Positions 55,809 through 63,452 of a stretch of DNA of 64,000 bases are shown here, piece by piece (the first letter of the stretch is position 1; each line of letters starts with the position of its first letter). Source of the stretch: Phorcus lineatus (taxonomy: Eukaryota; Mollusca; Gastropoda; Trochida; Trochidae); NCBI GenBank assembly GCA_921293015.1, contig OV121091.1:11189755-11253754 (forward strand), given 5' to 3'. Below the pieces are notes generated by a model, which was given only the letters and a program-made list of their open reading frames with translations, was not told where the DNA came from and searched no databases. Position numbers and translations under genes: made by a program.

Positions 55809-58800
55809 GTAATGATGATGATGATGATGATGAAGATTGGGATAAATGATAGTAATGACAGTGGTTTACCCTAAAAACGTTTATGTCGATGAATTGGAGT
55901 GGTATTGAATAATAATGATTATGTCGGTTCAAAGAAATACAAAATATTTTAAATAAACTTATATCAGATGTTCCTGGTCCCAGATCACATAATCTTGATA
56001 TATGGTAAATGAAAATCCTGTAGTTTTAACACATCTTACAAAACACATAAATTTACCAAAAGATATCTTAATTACCCAAGACAACTTTTGATTAATCTAT
56101 CTATGATGCTTGCATTACCTTCTCATATATATTAATGTAATTATTTAACTTGTATACAGAATATATTTATTATAATGCTAAACGTAGCATTTTCATAGAA
56201 ATGAGACGTTTTCATCAAATATTTTAACGCAACCTTCAAAATCGCAACAAATGGAAGTTATTGATACATGTGGTTAATGTGTTGAAATGCTACAACTGTT
56301 TTCAGACAAAAATGATTATGGTTATGATCATTGTGCTTGCAGTGGTCTTAATGATAATGATAATGTTTCTATCGGATTTTGAGGTAAACTGTAAATCGTA
56401 AATAACAAAAAAAAACGGTAACACACATGCTTGATGTACCTTTTCATGGAATATTACAAATAATTTACATATACATTGACAAATGAAGACTGCTGCATTT
56501 CATTAAGAGTATGAAATATATCCAATAGATTAATAATTGATTTAAAAAGGCACAAGACATGTGTCATGTATTACATGATGTTGGTAATAAACAGATTATC
56601 TGACTCAAGTGTCTTACCAAAGCATTTAAACGGACCAAGCTCCATATCAACATAACCGTTGCCATCAATATCTGCATTCTTGAAGTTGACACCTCCAAAT
56701 GGCAGTACTTCCTTGTTTGTCAAGAAACCCTGGTCGACCCTGTAAAACATGTGTTCGTTAAGTAGTATGTATTCTGAACCTTTGAGCTACAATAACACAA
56801 AGAGCCAATGTTCATCTTGCTAGCGGTTTTACAATAACTTGAAAGGTAAAATTTGTGTTAGAATATAATCATGTTTTATACGTTAACATCTTACATTGAA
56901 CTAAATAATGGGTGATAAAGATCACATTTCATAGTATTTAAAATATGTTGTTCTTCTAACATGTCATATTAAGTTAGCTTTGCCTAAAAATATCATTTCT
57001 TTGTCAAGCTTGTGAATTAAAAGAATTTGAAGTTAACGATGATTTAAGGGGTCTTCTGGCAACACTTTGCTGTCAAATTTTACAAGGCAATAGGCACAAA
57101 GGGCTTGTCTTGGACAACAGCCAAAACGGTTGCTGTGTTACAGAGTCCTGTATGGATACAATTTAATCTAACTGGCCGGAACTCTTCATACATTGTTTCC
57201 GTCGATGTCTCCGATCTGTCACACTGACATTCGTCGGATCCATCGGCTCCCATACAGTTGACGTAGCTTCCGTTCCCAGACCAGTAGTAGTTTGGGAACG
57301 TCTGACCATAGCCGTACCAGAAGGCGTTGTTACCTGGGTGGTTATAAATTAGTGTATATTTCCTAACTTTCATAGCCGGCACTAAATGATTTAATATCTC
57401 ACAGTCACAGTGAATATCTGTGGACATGAATCTATCCATAGTCAATAGTTATTTTTCATCTCTATCGAAAAGCATAGCAAGATATGTCAACATAGAATGC
57501 GGAAAGTTACAAAGTAAGGTTGTGGCTTTATATAACTGTTTGAGTCCCAAGTTTTATTTTCTTGCTTTCTAGCTGGGTTGACTTTCTGTTGGTTCCAAAG
57601 GCTGATTCAGTTGTTTGACCAACCAGAGGAGGATATCAGTGCTTATAGTATGCAGTGTTGGGTAAAACTGCTTTAATAAATGACTTTTCTTTTATTTCGG
57701 ACATTATTATTACTACAGGCAGTATACTTAGCATAAACATAAAATCAAGTATTTGCAATTTGTGGTCGAACGTCATGTCATTTAAAAAAGAATCGTCAAA
57801 ATGGATGATGTGGCGTTTTCATTTGATTGCGAACTATAAATATGTACTGCATTAGAGCATTGTTAATATAAATTATCAAGCTTGTTCGTAAATCCAATTT
57901 CACCATCCCATGAATAACATATGTAAACTACGTACTGTCTCCTCCGGGTGGATGAAGAGCGAACTTGTTACAGGACAGTTTAACACTTTGTTGTACGTAT
58001 GTACATGTCTCCTTCAGAGCGTCCAGCTGCTCAGGGGATACGTACGGGTACGTCAACTTTATCCCGTTTTCCCCGTTGCCTAGTCGTATCTGCAAGGGTT
58101 AAGTATTATCATTTACCTTTAAGGAACCTTTTACCATAAAGCAAAATAGGTGGCGCAAATTAAATGATAACATCGTGTGGAAGACTTTTGAAACTTTTTT
58201 GTATTCCGGAGACAATTCTGACCTTACCCAAAGGAGGCATAGAGTAAAAACTTTAAAATTTCATATTTCACATGTCTTCATAAATTATCAATTTCACACA
58301 TTTCGGGCAACTCTTAAGACAAATGGTTAAAGATATGACATATATTGTCTTATCTGGATAAAATATTTTGAAATGAAAATATTATGAGAAATATGTTTTA
58401 AAATACTAGTATAGGGTTTATTTGCATCTTAGATTCCTAATGTTCTAGTCGGCATATAGATATTCAAGTATTTGACAGGAACATGATATCTCTTCTTCTC
58501 TTCAAAAGAATTATAATTACTGGCAGAAAAATGGTTGTGTGAGTCGAACTTAAGTGAGCCCCTTTTTACATGATATGTGCCCTAAGCTTTCCAGTAATGT
58601 TACAAACTTTGGTGATCAGCAGTTTTAATTATGCCCATCATTCGTAAAACTTGTTTTTCCCCTTATATTTTTAGAGTTGTAAATAGGTAGAAAATGTGGG
58701 CAACATTCACATTTATTTACATTTGAATATTCAACAGGAAATCTTTATGATAACAGTGTAAGAATAAATACAGAGACGAAGCATGTACTGAAATGAACAT

Positions 58801-61800
58801 GTTTTCCCTTTTATTTGTAGATTTAGGAATCTGTTAAAATGTGAACAAAATTTTGTTTGAATATTAAGGAACACATAACTTCTACATTTTAAAAGAGGAT
58901 ATTTTACTTACAATATTCCTGCTCTCGTGTTGTATGATGGTGATTCCCATGGGAGGGGATATCTGCATCACACACTGGGCGTGGAATGGAGCCACGTTGT
59001 CTGAAGAAAACATCATAGTCACTTGCTATAGACGTTTTGAATCATTGACCATTATATGATATCGTGATTATTTTATGTTTGTTTTATGTTATTATTGCTA
59101 AAAAATTAACATCATGCTAAGAATTTTATTAAATTGCCAAATTTTAGCCTCATATCGATGTGTCTCTTGTAGAAAAATTAGATCTCTCGTATACATGTTC
59201 CTATTATGCATGTTGACGACGACATATAAGAGTGTATTCGTAGTTTATTATGAAACCTACAAATAACTTCCCCGGAGAATGCTCTTGAAATCGTTGTTAT
59301 CGAAATCAGTTAACTCCATAAAAGTATTTCAACTTTGAAGCTTATACCTTTAAGGTATTTCTATGCTTATAACAATTGTTAGTGTGTTTAGAACAATGAG
59401 CCTAGAGCACTACATAAGGCAACTTATGACTATATTATTCAATAAATTGTATTTTTATTGAGAGGCCTTCTTGAAGAACGAAAACCAAATAACGAACTAC
59501 CAACTTCTTAATTCTCAATAGGCGACCTTTCGACATTGGTTGTAATGTCGTCTTCGTGAGAGTGTCCACACAAGAGGAACCTATGTGGAAACATGGCTTA
59601 CTCAGAAGAAAGAAGTTGTGAATCCTTAAAAATGGTATTCATTCTTCTATATCGAAATGATAAAACTGAATATTTACCTCCATCCCCTGTAGGCTTTCCG
59701 TCTGGGTCGATGAGGTAGGTGTAGTTGGCATTCTGACCAAGACTACGGTACTTCTCGCAGTTAGACTCAATACCTAGTATTACACAAGAACTCGTATAGT
59801 ATTTACTTACATGAAATAGATTACTATTTAACGTGTCTTTCTTTAATGAGTATATACCCCAGAGGCATGGTACATGTTAGGATATGATAATCTCTTTATA
59901 CCTAATAAATTGACTTAATTTGATGAAAAGAGACGGAAATTGAATCATGTTTTGAGTAGTAAACTTTATTTTTATAACGAAATAACAATTTACCAAATAA
60001 GAATTACTACACCTTGTTTTCATCATAAAAGCTATATCCATACCAAATGATAAAATTTCACTGTAAACCTTTGAGTTTTCTATTTTGGTTTCGTATTGTA
60101 ATCTTCAATTATGATAGAAGTGATATTCATATTGAATGCTAATATAACTTATTTTTTAATAATTTATTTATATTATATTATATTATATTATATTATATTA
60201 TATTATATTATATTATATTATATTATATTATATTATATTATATTATATTATATTATATTATATTATATTATATTATTATCGCACACTTGTTTTCTTTAAT
60301 AAGACCCACAACATATTTAGGTCTTACGTTATACATGTACAAATAAAAATATTTCCTACTTGGTAGAATGAGTTACCAAAAAAGAATTACCGAACTGAGT
60401 ACTGCTGCACCTGAGAGGCCCTAGAACGAAGGCCCCTTTCTTCTCACCGTCCAGCTCCACGTTCACAGAGACAATAGGGAGTGAATCACGGTCCACCTGC
60501 ACTCCGATATCTTTTCTCGTCACCCCGTCGTCTATGGCACAGTTGCACAGTGCTTCCGGGTTGTCACATGTCTGGGTGACGCCACAGCCACACGAGCCCG
60601 GGATCTGGCTGATACCCCCGGGAAGGTAGCTCGAAGTACGGTTATCACTACCCACACCTACAGAGACAGTTTGTTTGCCTTGCTGCAAGACAAACATTTG
60701 TGGTGATACCTTCTGCGATGCTTTTCAACAATTAAATGTTATCATTTTTTTTCTGATTGCTTGTTAATTATTAAACATTCAATTTTGTGATATCTTTGAT
60801 GTCAAATGTGGTTACAAATGACCCTTCTATAGTGGATGCCTAATCTGGTAACTTGTTCTACAAGCCCTTTTACAAGTCGACGTTAAATGTGATCATATAT
60901 ACCTTGCATCGGTTTTATTTAAGTGCGTTAATGTTCTACTTGCCCGCCTACAAAATAATGCTATAATATGTGTTTTATATTTTGCTTGCCCGCCTTCAAA
61001 ATAATACCAAATGTTTTATATGTTTTCCTTTCCCGCCTACAATAAATGCTAAACATGTTATATATCCTGCTCGTCCGTCTACAATATAATGCTCATGCTA
61101 TTTTTGTCATTTACTGTTTTACGCTTTACGGAACTGAGGTAGATTTTCGAGGACAAATACAACAGACCGGGGACCATTGATAATTATACAAATAATTAGG
61201 TTATGACAATGTTCACATCAATTAATCTCTAACCGTTCACAAAAAAAGTCCACATAAATCGAAATCATAATTATGAGCTAAAATTTTTAACAGTTTCAAA
61301 GTTTCGAATCGACATCTTCAGTTGATTATGTATTGTAAAACTGCGCATGCTATGACTCACAATGGCCAATTTTGTTTGCTATCGGTCCTGATTTTTTTTA
61401 TTGTCCATTTTCCCCGATTTTTATAGTCTAGACAGTATATTGTAAACTGTATAAATGTCTTCGAATTGATAGCCAATCAATAATACAACATATGTCCTCG
61501 ATAGCTGTAACTCAGTGTGTAATACGATAAGTATGGATATGTTGTAATATTGAACCTTTGGGTTTTTTCGCAGGCCTGCTGTTCATCAGAAAACCATTAC
61601 AGGATGTAAATGTTTGAAGAAAGGGTCATATTTCAATACCAGTGCCATATGCTATTGACGCGAAAAATTGGTAATAATTCCTGGAGTGAAATAGATGGAG
61701 TAATCTGATTAGACGCCATTTTTAAGAGACAAGGTTTGGTTTGTGTTTAATGCCGCTTTCAAGATTATTCACTTTTATCGCTAGTATTATTGCAGGTAGA

Positions 61801-63452
61801 ATGCCCGCAACACCATTGTGGCTATGCATTGCGGTGAAACCTGCTAGCTTCGGCTGGAACTAGCGAAACATGGGTGGTACTGCGCTGATATTCAGTGTCG
61901 CATTGCACCTGAACCTGACTGCGTGTGGAACAGTTCTCTACTGCAGACAAAGTTGCTGAGCACCTGGCGGGATTCGAACCACGGACCTCTTGATCCGCAG
62001 CCGAACGCGCTAACTACTGCGCTATCCCGCCCCCTATGAGACAAGGAGTAAATTACGTATGTTGTTTGAGTCATACAAGTCAAAGGTTATTTATGTTGTT
62101 AATCTATCGTGACGAATTTTGTTATATATTACAATTTAAATGCTAACAGACATAATTGTTAAATTGTAAATTTTTGTTCGAAATCTGGAAAAAGGACCGC
62201 GACTGACGCCGGCAAACGTAAATTTGTTATCTGATAACGAAAAAGTGAGTTGGTTAAATAAGATAAATAACTAGTTAAATGTAAGAGAGACGTAGATATG
62301 AAGGTGAGTTTGTATAGGAGTCAAAGTCAAAGTCTTTATTTCAGTATTGGAGGCCTCGTAGGAAAAATACTGAAGTACATATTTTGCTGTACGCAATACA
62401 ACATCATGCTTTTATAGAATCTCTTAATTGTAAAAACGAACACATAGAGTGCTTATACAGATTTTTAAAACATAAAGTCAAGACAAAGTATGAGGTTCAT
62501 TTTAAATAAAGATTTCTTTTCAAATACATTGCCAATCATTTCCTATCATCATTGGTTGATGACACAAGCTTTTCATATATTTAAATTCCACAAAACACAC
62601 TTCTATGTAAGTTATTTGAACGAAAATATGTCAAGACAAAATAAGATATTCATTTAACATACATATTCCTTTCAAATACAATGCCATTTCTTTAAAAACT
62701 AATATGTGTGTTACGTGTTGTGATAAGTCCTTCGTTTGTTTGAAATCTAAAACTATTTTTTTGACATTTGGATAAGAATAAGCAAGACGTATGCAATGAC
62801 TTCACCGTCACCAAAAAAACATGATGATTTAGCATCGACTGCAGTGACCAAATAATATTTTTGTGTCCCATTGTGTTGTATAAAAAAGGAGGATTCAAAA
62901 CGATTGTTTTGCCCTACGTCACCAAAAAAAACATGATGACTTAGCATCGACTGCAGTGACCAAATAATATTTTTGTGTCCCATTGTGTTGTATAAAAAAG
63001 GAGGATTCAAAACGATTGTTTTGCCCTACGTCACCAAAAAAACATGATGACTTAGCATCGACTGCAGTGACCAAATAATATTTTTGTGTCCCATTGTGTT
63101 GTATAAAAAAAGAGGATTCAAAACGATTGTTTTGCCCTACGTCACCAAAAAAACATGATGACTTAGCATCGACTCCAGTGACCAAATAATATGTTTGTGT
63201 CCCATTGTGTTATATAAAAAAGGAGGATTCAAAACGATTGTTTTGCCCTCTGTTCTTACATATACTTATTCTAGCTCGTTATCCATAAGCAGAAAATACT
63301 TTGTTGAGATTTATTATTGACTAACCTGGCACTCGTACTCAAAGGGCTGTTCACAGTGAACAGATCCACTGACAAGAAGATCCATCACGGGTCCAGGGAC
63401 ATTGTACTTGACCCCATTGGATCCTGTCTCCTCCACAGTGACCTCTGGTTCC
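21584..63452 (-). CDS. Very large modular secreted protein with CNTNAP-type fibrinogen-like, EGF, VWD-C8-TIL, Kazal, TSP1 and CTCK domains (3' part, 42 exons)
   Basis: I placed 42 exons from 63452 down to the TAA at 21584. Each has GT-AG borders, and the phases agree across all 41 junctions, giving 2,183 residues plus a stop. The first exon seen (63326-63452) starts in phase 1, so the 5' end lies right of the window. Domain order is: fibrinogen-C-like repeats as in contactin-associated proteins (one partial, five complete), three EGFs, VWD-C8-TIL, an EGF-like series, Kazal, follistatin-like, TSP1, follistatin-like, and a C-terminal cystine knot. Nearly every exon is cysteine-rich and no transmembrane segment is visible, so the product is probably a secreted, disulfide-linked polymer in mucus, matrix or hemolymph (inference). 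VWD-C8-TIL plus CTCK is the plan of von Willebrand factor, gel-forming mucins, hemolectin and SCO-spondin. The fibrinogen-like array is not part of those. A fusion of two neighbouring genes is possible but no internal start or signal peptide is seen. Confidence 0.85.
23078..23296 (-). CDS. Follistatin-like plus Kazal module exon
   Basis: This single exon joins the TSP1 exon in phase 1 across a 5.8-kb intron. [16 protein letters not shown] followed by CTCPDC is a follistatin N-terminal-type hairpin. [20 protein letters not shown] then AACI is a Kazal domain of the VCG-x-DG-x-TY-x-N-x-C kind. Such pairs occur in agrin, follistatin and SPARC-like proteins. Confidence 0.85.
23323..26731. mobile_element. 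Foldback-type element with about 580-bp terminal inverted repeats and 6-bp flanking repeat
   Basis: The element runs 23329-26725. The left arm (23329 to about 23908) and right arm (about 26145 to 26725) are reverse complements, identical by eye over roughly the outer 500 bases and diverging only near the inner ends. The termini read TATGGAAGGGGATGTG and CACATCCCCTTCCATA. GTAAAT flanks both sides (23323-23328 and 26726-26731), as expected for a 6-bp target duplication. Each arm holds the same 73-codon open stretch beginning MPKLRAL, which matches nothing I know. The 2.2-kb AT-rich middle has no transposase. It is a non-autonomous element inserted in the intron. Confidence 0.85.
27241..28811. 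repeat. 73-bp minisatellite, about 21 copies, derived from the TSP1 exon border
   Basis: Units recur at exactly 73 bases (for example GTCAGGG or GTCAGAG at 27313, 27386, 27459, 27532). Each contains TGTCAGGGCATACATCCTTG or a close variant, then TAGCATAATGCA, an AACAACAGATGTTTATAG block and CCAACTTGA. The first block is the same sequence as the last about 32 coding bases of the TSP1 exon at 28812. Most copies have TTGA where the exon has the donor bases (CTCAC on the plus strand). Three copies, near 27530, 28405 and 28735, keep the donor-like form. Confidence 0.95.
28812..28976 (-). CDS. Thrombospondin type 1 repeat exon
   Basis: The exon reads [20 protein letters not shown] and later CYKDVCPD, the cysteine pattern of a TSP1 repeat. 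WTPW is a C-mannosylation motif and CSVTCG an O-fucosylation motif in this family. Its 3' border is shared with the adjacent minisatellite. Such repeats bind glycosaminoglycans or other matrix proteins. Confidence 0.9.
29675..30229 (-). CDS. Follistatin-like hairpin plus Kazal-like exons
   Basis: The exons are 30110-30229 ([15 protein letters not shown]...CSCPEC, follistatin N-terminal type) and 29675-29803 ([20 protein letters not shown]...CGV...KACDD, a Kazal-like module lacking the usual CGSDG start). Both junctions are phase 1. An acidic serine/glutamate linker, ESESETVS, joins them. Confidence 0.75.
30703..31212 (-). CDS. Kazal domain split over two exons
   Basis: Exon 31136-31212 carries [18 protein letters not shown]. 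Exon 30703-30811 carries [20 protein letters not shown], ending DGRCKR. The VCGSDGNTY start is the Kazal signature. Confidence 0.82.
32178..35446 (-). CDS. EGF-like series after the TIL domain (4 exons)
   Basis: Exons 35266-35446 ([11 protein letters not shown]...CGINAEC...[15 protein letters not shown]), 34651-34752 ([14 protein letters not shown]...CLCKMGF), 33299-33430 ([12 protein letters not shown]...CDCEEGY) and 32178-32306 ([12 protein letters not shown]...CVCCAGF) follow each other in matching phases. The last two begin with the calcium-binding EGF signature. The double cysteine CVCCAGF in the last one is unusual and leaves a possible free cysteine. Confidence 0.85.
33517..33970. mobile_element. 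MITE family A, copy 3
   Basis: The left end has CATTCTCTCCCAACAGAAGT and the right end GGAGCTACCTCTGTTGCGAG followed by AGAATG. The interior is close to the 12478 copy. It lies in the intron upstream of the 33299-33430 EGF exon. Confidence 0.85.
35495..35526. repeat. Solo terminal repeat of MITE family A
   Basis: GACGGAGCTACCTCTGTTGG then GAGAGAATG matches one end of the family A elements. No partner end lies nearby in the intron. Confidence 0.65.
35711..37056 (-). CDS. C8 and TIL domain exons
   Basis: Exons 36877-37056 ([18 protein letters not shown]...LCNIV), 36264-36453 ([15 protein letters not shown]...CNIDMC...[12 protein letters not shown]) and 35711-35952 ([13 protein letters not shown]...[19 protein letters not shown] then CGC) follow the VWD exons. 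The eight-cysteine C8 pattern followed by a trypsin-inhibitor-like domain ending GCFCKEGF...DKCV is the standard tail of a VWD assembly in VWF, mucins and zonadhesin. Confidence 0.88.
36105..36260. repeat. Purine-rich GACAGA low-complexity tract
   Basis: AGACACAGACAGAGACACAG-type sequence runs up to the donor side of the C8 exon at 36264. It is a low-complexity intron start on the minus strand and gives spurious open frames. Confidence 0.75.
37336..38324. repeat. 37-bp minisatellite, about 27 copies
   Basis: The unit is AGCTTTAGATACAATGAATG then ATCGAGATAGGAAGACA, with small alternations at a few sites (CGAG or CAAG, GGAAG or AAAG, ACAAGC or ATAAGC). Most units carry an AAGCTT HindIII site. 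It fills most of the intron between the VWD exon 38426-38599 and the C8 exon at 36877-37056. It has no spacers, so it is not CRISPR-like. Confidence 0.97.
38426..40817 (-). CDS. von Willebrand factor type D domain (3 exons)
   Basis: Exons 40606-40817 ([20 protein letters not shown]...[13 protein letters not shown]), 39816-39917 ([19 protein letters not shown]) and 38426-38599 ([20 protein letters not shown]...[16 protein letters not shown]) join in phase 0. GDPHC near the start and GLCGNYNND near the end are the hallmark VWD motifs. VWD units drive disulfide-linked assembly and calcium binding in VWF and mucins. Confidence 0.93.
38600..39815. other. Intron within the VWD domain
   Basis: AT-rich sequence with no recognised repeat and no exon on either strand. 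Confidence 0.5.
40975..41010. repeat. Perfect 14-bp inverted repeat
   Basis: GGAGATAGTAAGTC and its exact reverse complement GACTTACTATCTCC flank an 8-base loop, TTACGTAG. It is probably a remnant of a small hairpin element; the preceding TTTATAGCGCATTATCCACG is also repeat-like. Confidence 0.75.
41433..42969 (-). CDS. Three EGF domains (3 exons)
   Basis: Exons 42808-42969 ([14 protein letters not shown]...CHCIDGWQG), 42180-42299 ([16 protein letters not shown]...CTCKEGY) and 41433-41561 ([20 protein letters not shown]...CKCNRGYVG) are one EGF each, with phase 1 introns on both sides as is usual for shuffled EGF modules. The last two carry calcium-binding starts. They link the fibrinogen-like array to the VWD unit. 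Confidence 0.9.
43378..47014 (-). CDS. Fibrinogen-C-like repeat 5 (4 exons)
   Basis: Exons 46895-47014 ([20 protein letters not shown]...VFCDM), 46480-46640 ([20 protein letters not shown]...IDCMQ), 44002-44150 ([20 protein letters not shown]...CTCG) and 43378-43538 ([20 protein letters not shown]...[10 protein letters not shown]...LGDLYCG) form one unit. CNCD...WRQDGG...LPV...LG-L-C is the pattern of the fibrinogen-C-like domain of contactin-associated proteins. Confidence 0.85.
44226..45713. mobile_element. Possible 1.5-kb element with 13-bp inverted ends and subterminal C-rich repeats
   Basis: CATACATGGCATA at the left is matched by TATGCCATGTATG at the right. Just inside the left end are several ACCCGATTTC-type repeats. 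Just inside the right end are four AAAACCCCCATTTC-type repeats. The middle is very AT-rich with no coding region. It lies within one intron of the large gene. I did not find a clear target duplication. Confidence 0.45.
46388..46427. repeat. 9-bp tandem repeat (GTTAACATA)n
   Basis: About four to five consecutive copies of GTTAACATA lie in an intron, 50 bases from the donor of exon 46480-46640. Confidence 0.85.
47951..49921 (-). CDS. Fibrinogen-C-like repeat 4 (3 exons)
   Basis: Exons 49761-49921 ([16 protein letters not shown]...[20 protein letters not shown]), 49088-49222 ([20 protein letters not shown] then CMQ) and 47951-48260 (YECKESPIG...[19 protein letters not shown]...[15 protein letters not shown]...PLKC). 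The motif TPEQLNEL...S-FC-Q followed by YEC matches the contactin-associated protein pattern closely. Here the two C-terminal parts are on one exon. Confidence 0.86.
50323..50638. mobile_element. MITE family C
   Basis: The left end GGGCCCCGTTTCACTTAACG and right end AGGTTTAGGGAAACGGCACC are imperfect inverted repeats of about 35 bp. It is about 316 bp long, lies in an intron and has no coding capacity. Confidence 0.65.
50779..52765 (-). CDS. Fibrinogen-C-like repeat 3 (3 exons)
   Basis: Exons 52638-52765 ([19 protein letters not shown]...PVYCDL), 51808-52036 ([20 protein letters not shown] then EC...[14 protein letters not shown]) and 50779-50946 ([20 protein letters not shown]...LPISKISFK...LGPLECFG). 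The TPEQL motif is degraded to LTPLVEQF, and the CxCG segment before CNCN is shortened. Confidence 0.83.
51453..51631. mobile_element. Short MITE-like element
   Basis: AACAGTGGAATCTGTCTAAA at the left and AGAGATTCAACTGTA at the right are inverted. Internal CTAAACCGACACTCGCTGGG and GTCGGTTTAGACAGA blocks also pair. It lies in the intron following exon 51808-52036 on the plus-strand left side. Confidence 0.5.
52331..52493. repeat. (TATG)n and (AT)n microsatellites
   Basis: A TATG tetranucleotide run with a few interruptions (52331-52399) is followed by an AT run (52471-52493), all in an intron. Confidence 0.9.
53218..53590. repeat. Degenerate AGAACATAACACATC tandem repeat
   Basis: Variants of AAAGAACATAACACATCAAA repeat every 25-30 bases through about 370 bases of intron, ending about 30 bases before exon 53622-53888. 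Confidence 0.75.
53622..55516 (-). CDS. Fibrinogen-C-like repeat 2 (4 exons)
   Basis: Exons 55358-55516 ([18 protein letters not shown]...[18 protein letters not shown]), 55018-55121 ([15 protein letters not shown]), 54588-54702 ([18 protein letters not shown]) and 53622-53888 ([20 protein letters not shown]...[15 protein letters not shown]). The acceptor at 55516 was chosen because it alone keeps the phase. The last exon is longer than in other repeats, with a serine/proline-rich insert before the final cysteine. Confidence 0.85.
54201..54574. mobile_element. MITE family B, copy 2 (inverted relative to copy 1)
   Basis: The left end AAAGCCACTCTGTGATG and right end CACGGAGTGGCTCTTT form the terminal inverted repeat. 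The sequence matches the reverse complement of 11414-11860 over many blocks, including CATGTCCAAAAGACATGAAT. It ends 13 bases before exon 54588-54702. Confidence 0.78.
54691..54990. repeat. 152-bp tandem duplication that includes the edge of an exon
   Basis: CTCAACCAGGGC occurs at 54691 (the 5' end of exon 54588-54702 and its acceptor) and again at 54843. Each copy is followed by AGTCTTATATACTCA, a TTAAGGACC block and a TAGATATTCTATTG block. The second copy is intronic and diverged. Confidence 0.75.
55555..55835. repeat. (GAT)n / (ATG)n trinucleotide tracts
   Basis: Two long GATGAT runs, at about 55555-55611 and 55736-55835, are separated by mixed GATGAC and CTGCTG triplets. They lie in an intron just upstream of exon 55358-55516 and give meaningless methionine- or serine-rich open frames. 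Confidence 0.95.
56618..59773 (-). CDS. Fibrinogen-C-like repeat 1 (5 exons)
   Basis: Exons 59678-59773 ([20 protein letters not shown] then PDG), 58912-59000 ([20 protein letters not shown]), 57936-58089 ([20 protein letters not shown] then VKLSC), 57192-57333 ([20 protein letters not shown]...CQCD) and 56618-56739 ([20 protein letters not shown]...LGPFKCFG). This repeat is the most finely split and best shows the full domain: PDG, C-M, EQL-AL, C-Q-V-C, W-G, CQCD, DQGFLT, LPF, LGP-KC. Confidence 0.87.
60171..60275. repeat. (TATTA)21 pentanucleotide microsatellite
   Basis: A pure run of 21 TATTA units lies in an intron about 115 bases from the donor of exon 60391-60682. Confidence 0.97.
60391..63452 (-). 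CDS. Fibrinogen-C-like repeat 0, C-terminal part (2 exons; continues right of the window)
   Basis: Exons 63326-63452 ([16 protein letters not shown]...[11 protein letters not shown]) and 60391-60682 ([20 protein letters not shown]...[12 protein letters not shown]...LGPLRC) join in phase 0. C-EQ-FEYEC is the C-x-Q-I-x-Y-x-C motif of the domain. The first part of this repeat should lie on exons beyond 64000. Confidence 0.85.
61790..62031 (-). mobile_element. tRNA-Arg-derived SINE
   Basis: The head, read on the minus strand from 62031, is GGCGGGATAGCGCAGTAGTT followed by an arginine-type anticodon loop CTGCGGA. It has an A box (TAGCGCAGTAGTTAGCGC) and a B box (GTGGTTCGAATCCC). The T arm and acceptor are about six bases short, so this is not a working tRNA gene. 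A body of about 170 bases follows (GTGCTCAGCAACTTTGTCTG...GGTTTCACCGCAATGCATAG). The 3' limit is approximate. It lies in an intron of the large gene. Confidence 0.75.
62807..63250. repeat. 111-bp tandem repeat, four copies
   Basis: GTCACCAAAAAAACATGATG starts units at 62807, 62918, 63030 and 63141, nearly identical apart from A-run length. The array ends about 75 bases before exon 63326-63452. The period is a multiple of three, so open frames run through it on the minus strand without being genes. Confidence 0.95.

Noticed and set aside
55539-55932. Long methionine-, serine- and histidine-rich open frames
   Set aside because: They come from the GAT/ATG trinucleotide repeats on both strands.
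61966-62031. Functional tRNA-Arg gene
   Set aside because: The anticodon stem has a mismatch and the T arm plus acceptor 3' half is about six bases too short. A long non-tRNA body follows, so a SINE is the better call.
62692-63185. Repetitive open frames with [11 protein letters not shown] units
   Set aside because: They are products of the 111-bp tandem repeat, whose period is a multiple of three. There are no splice sites or recognisable domain.
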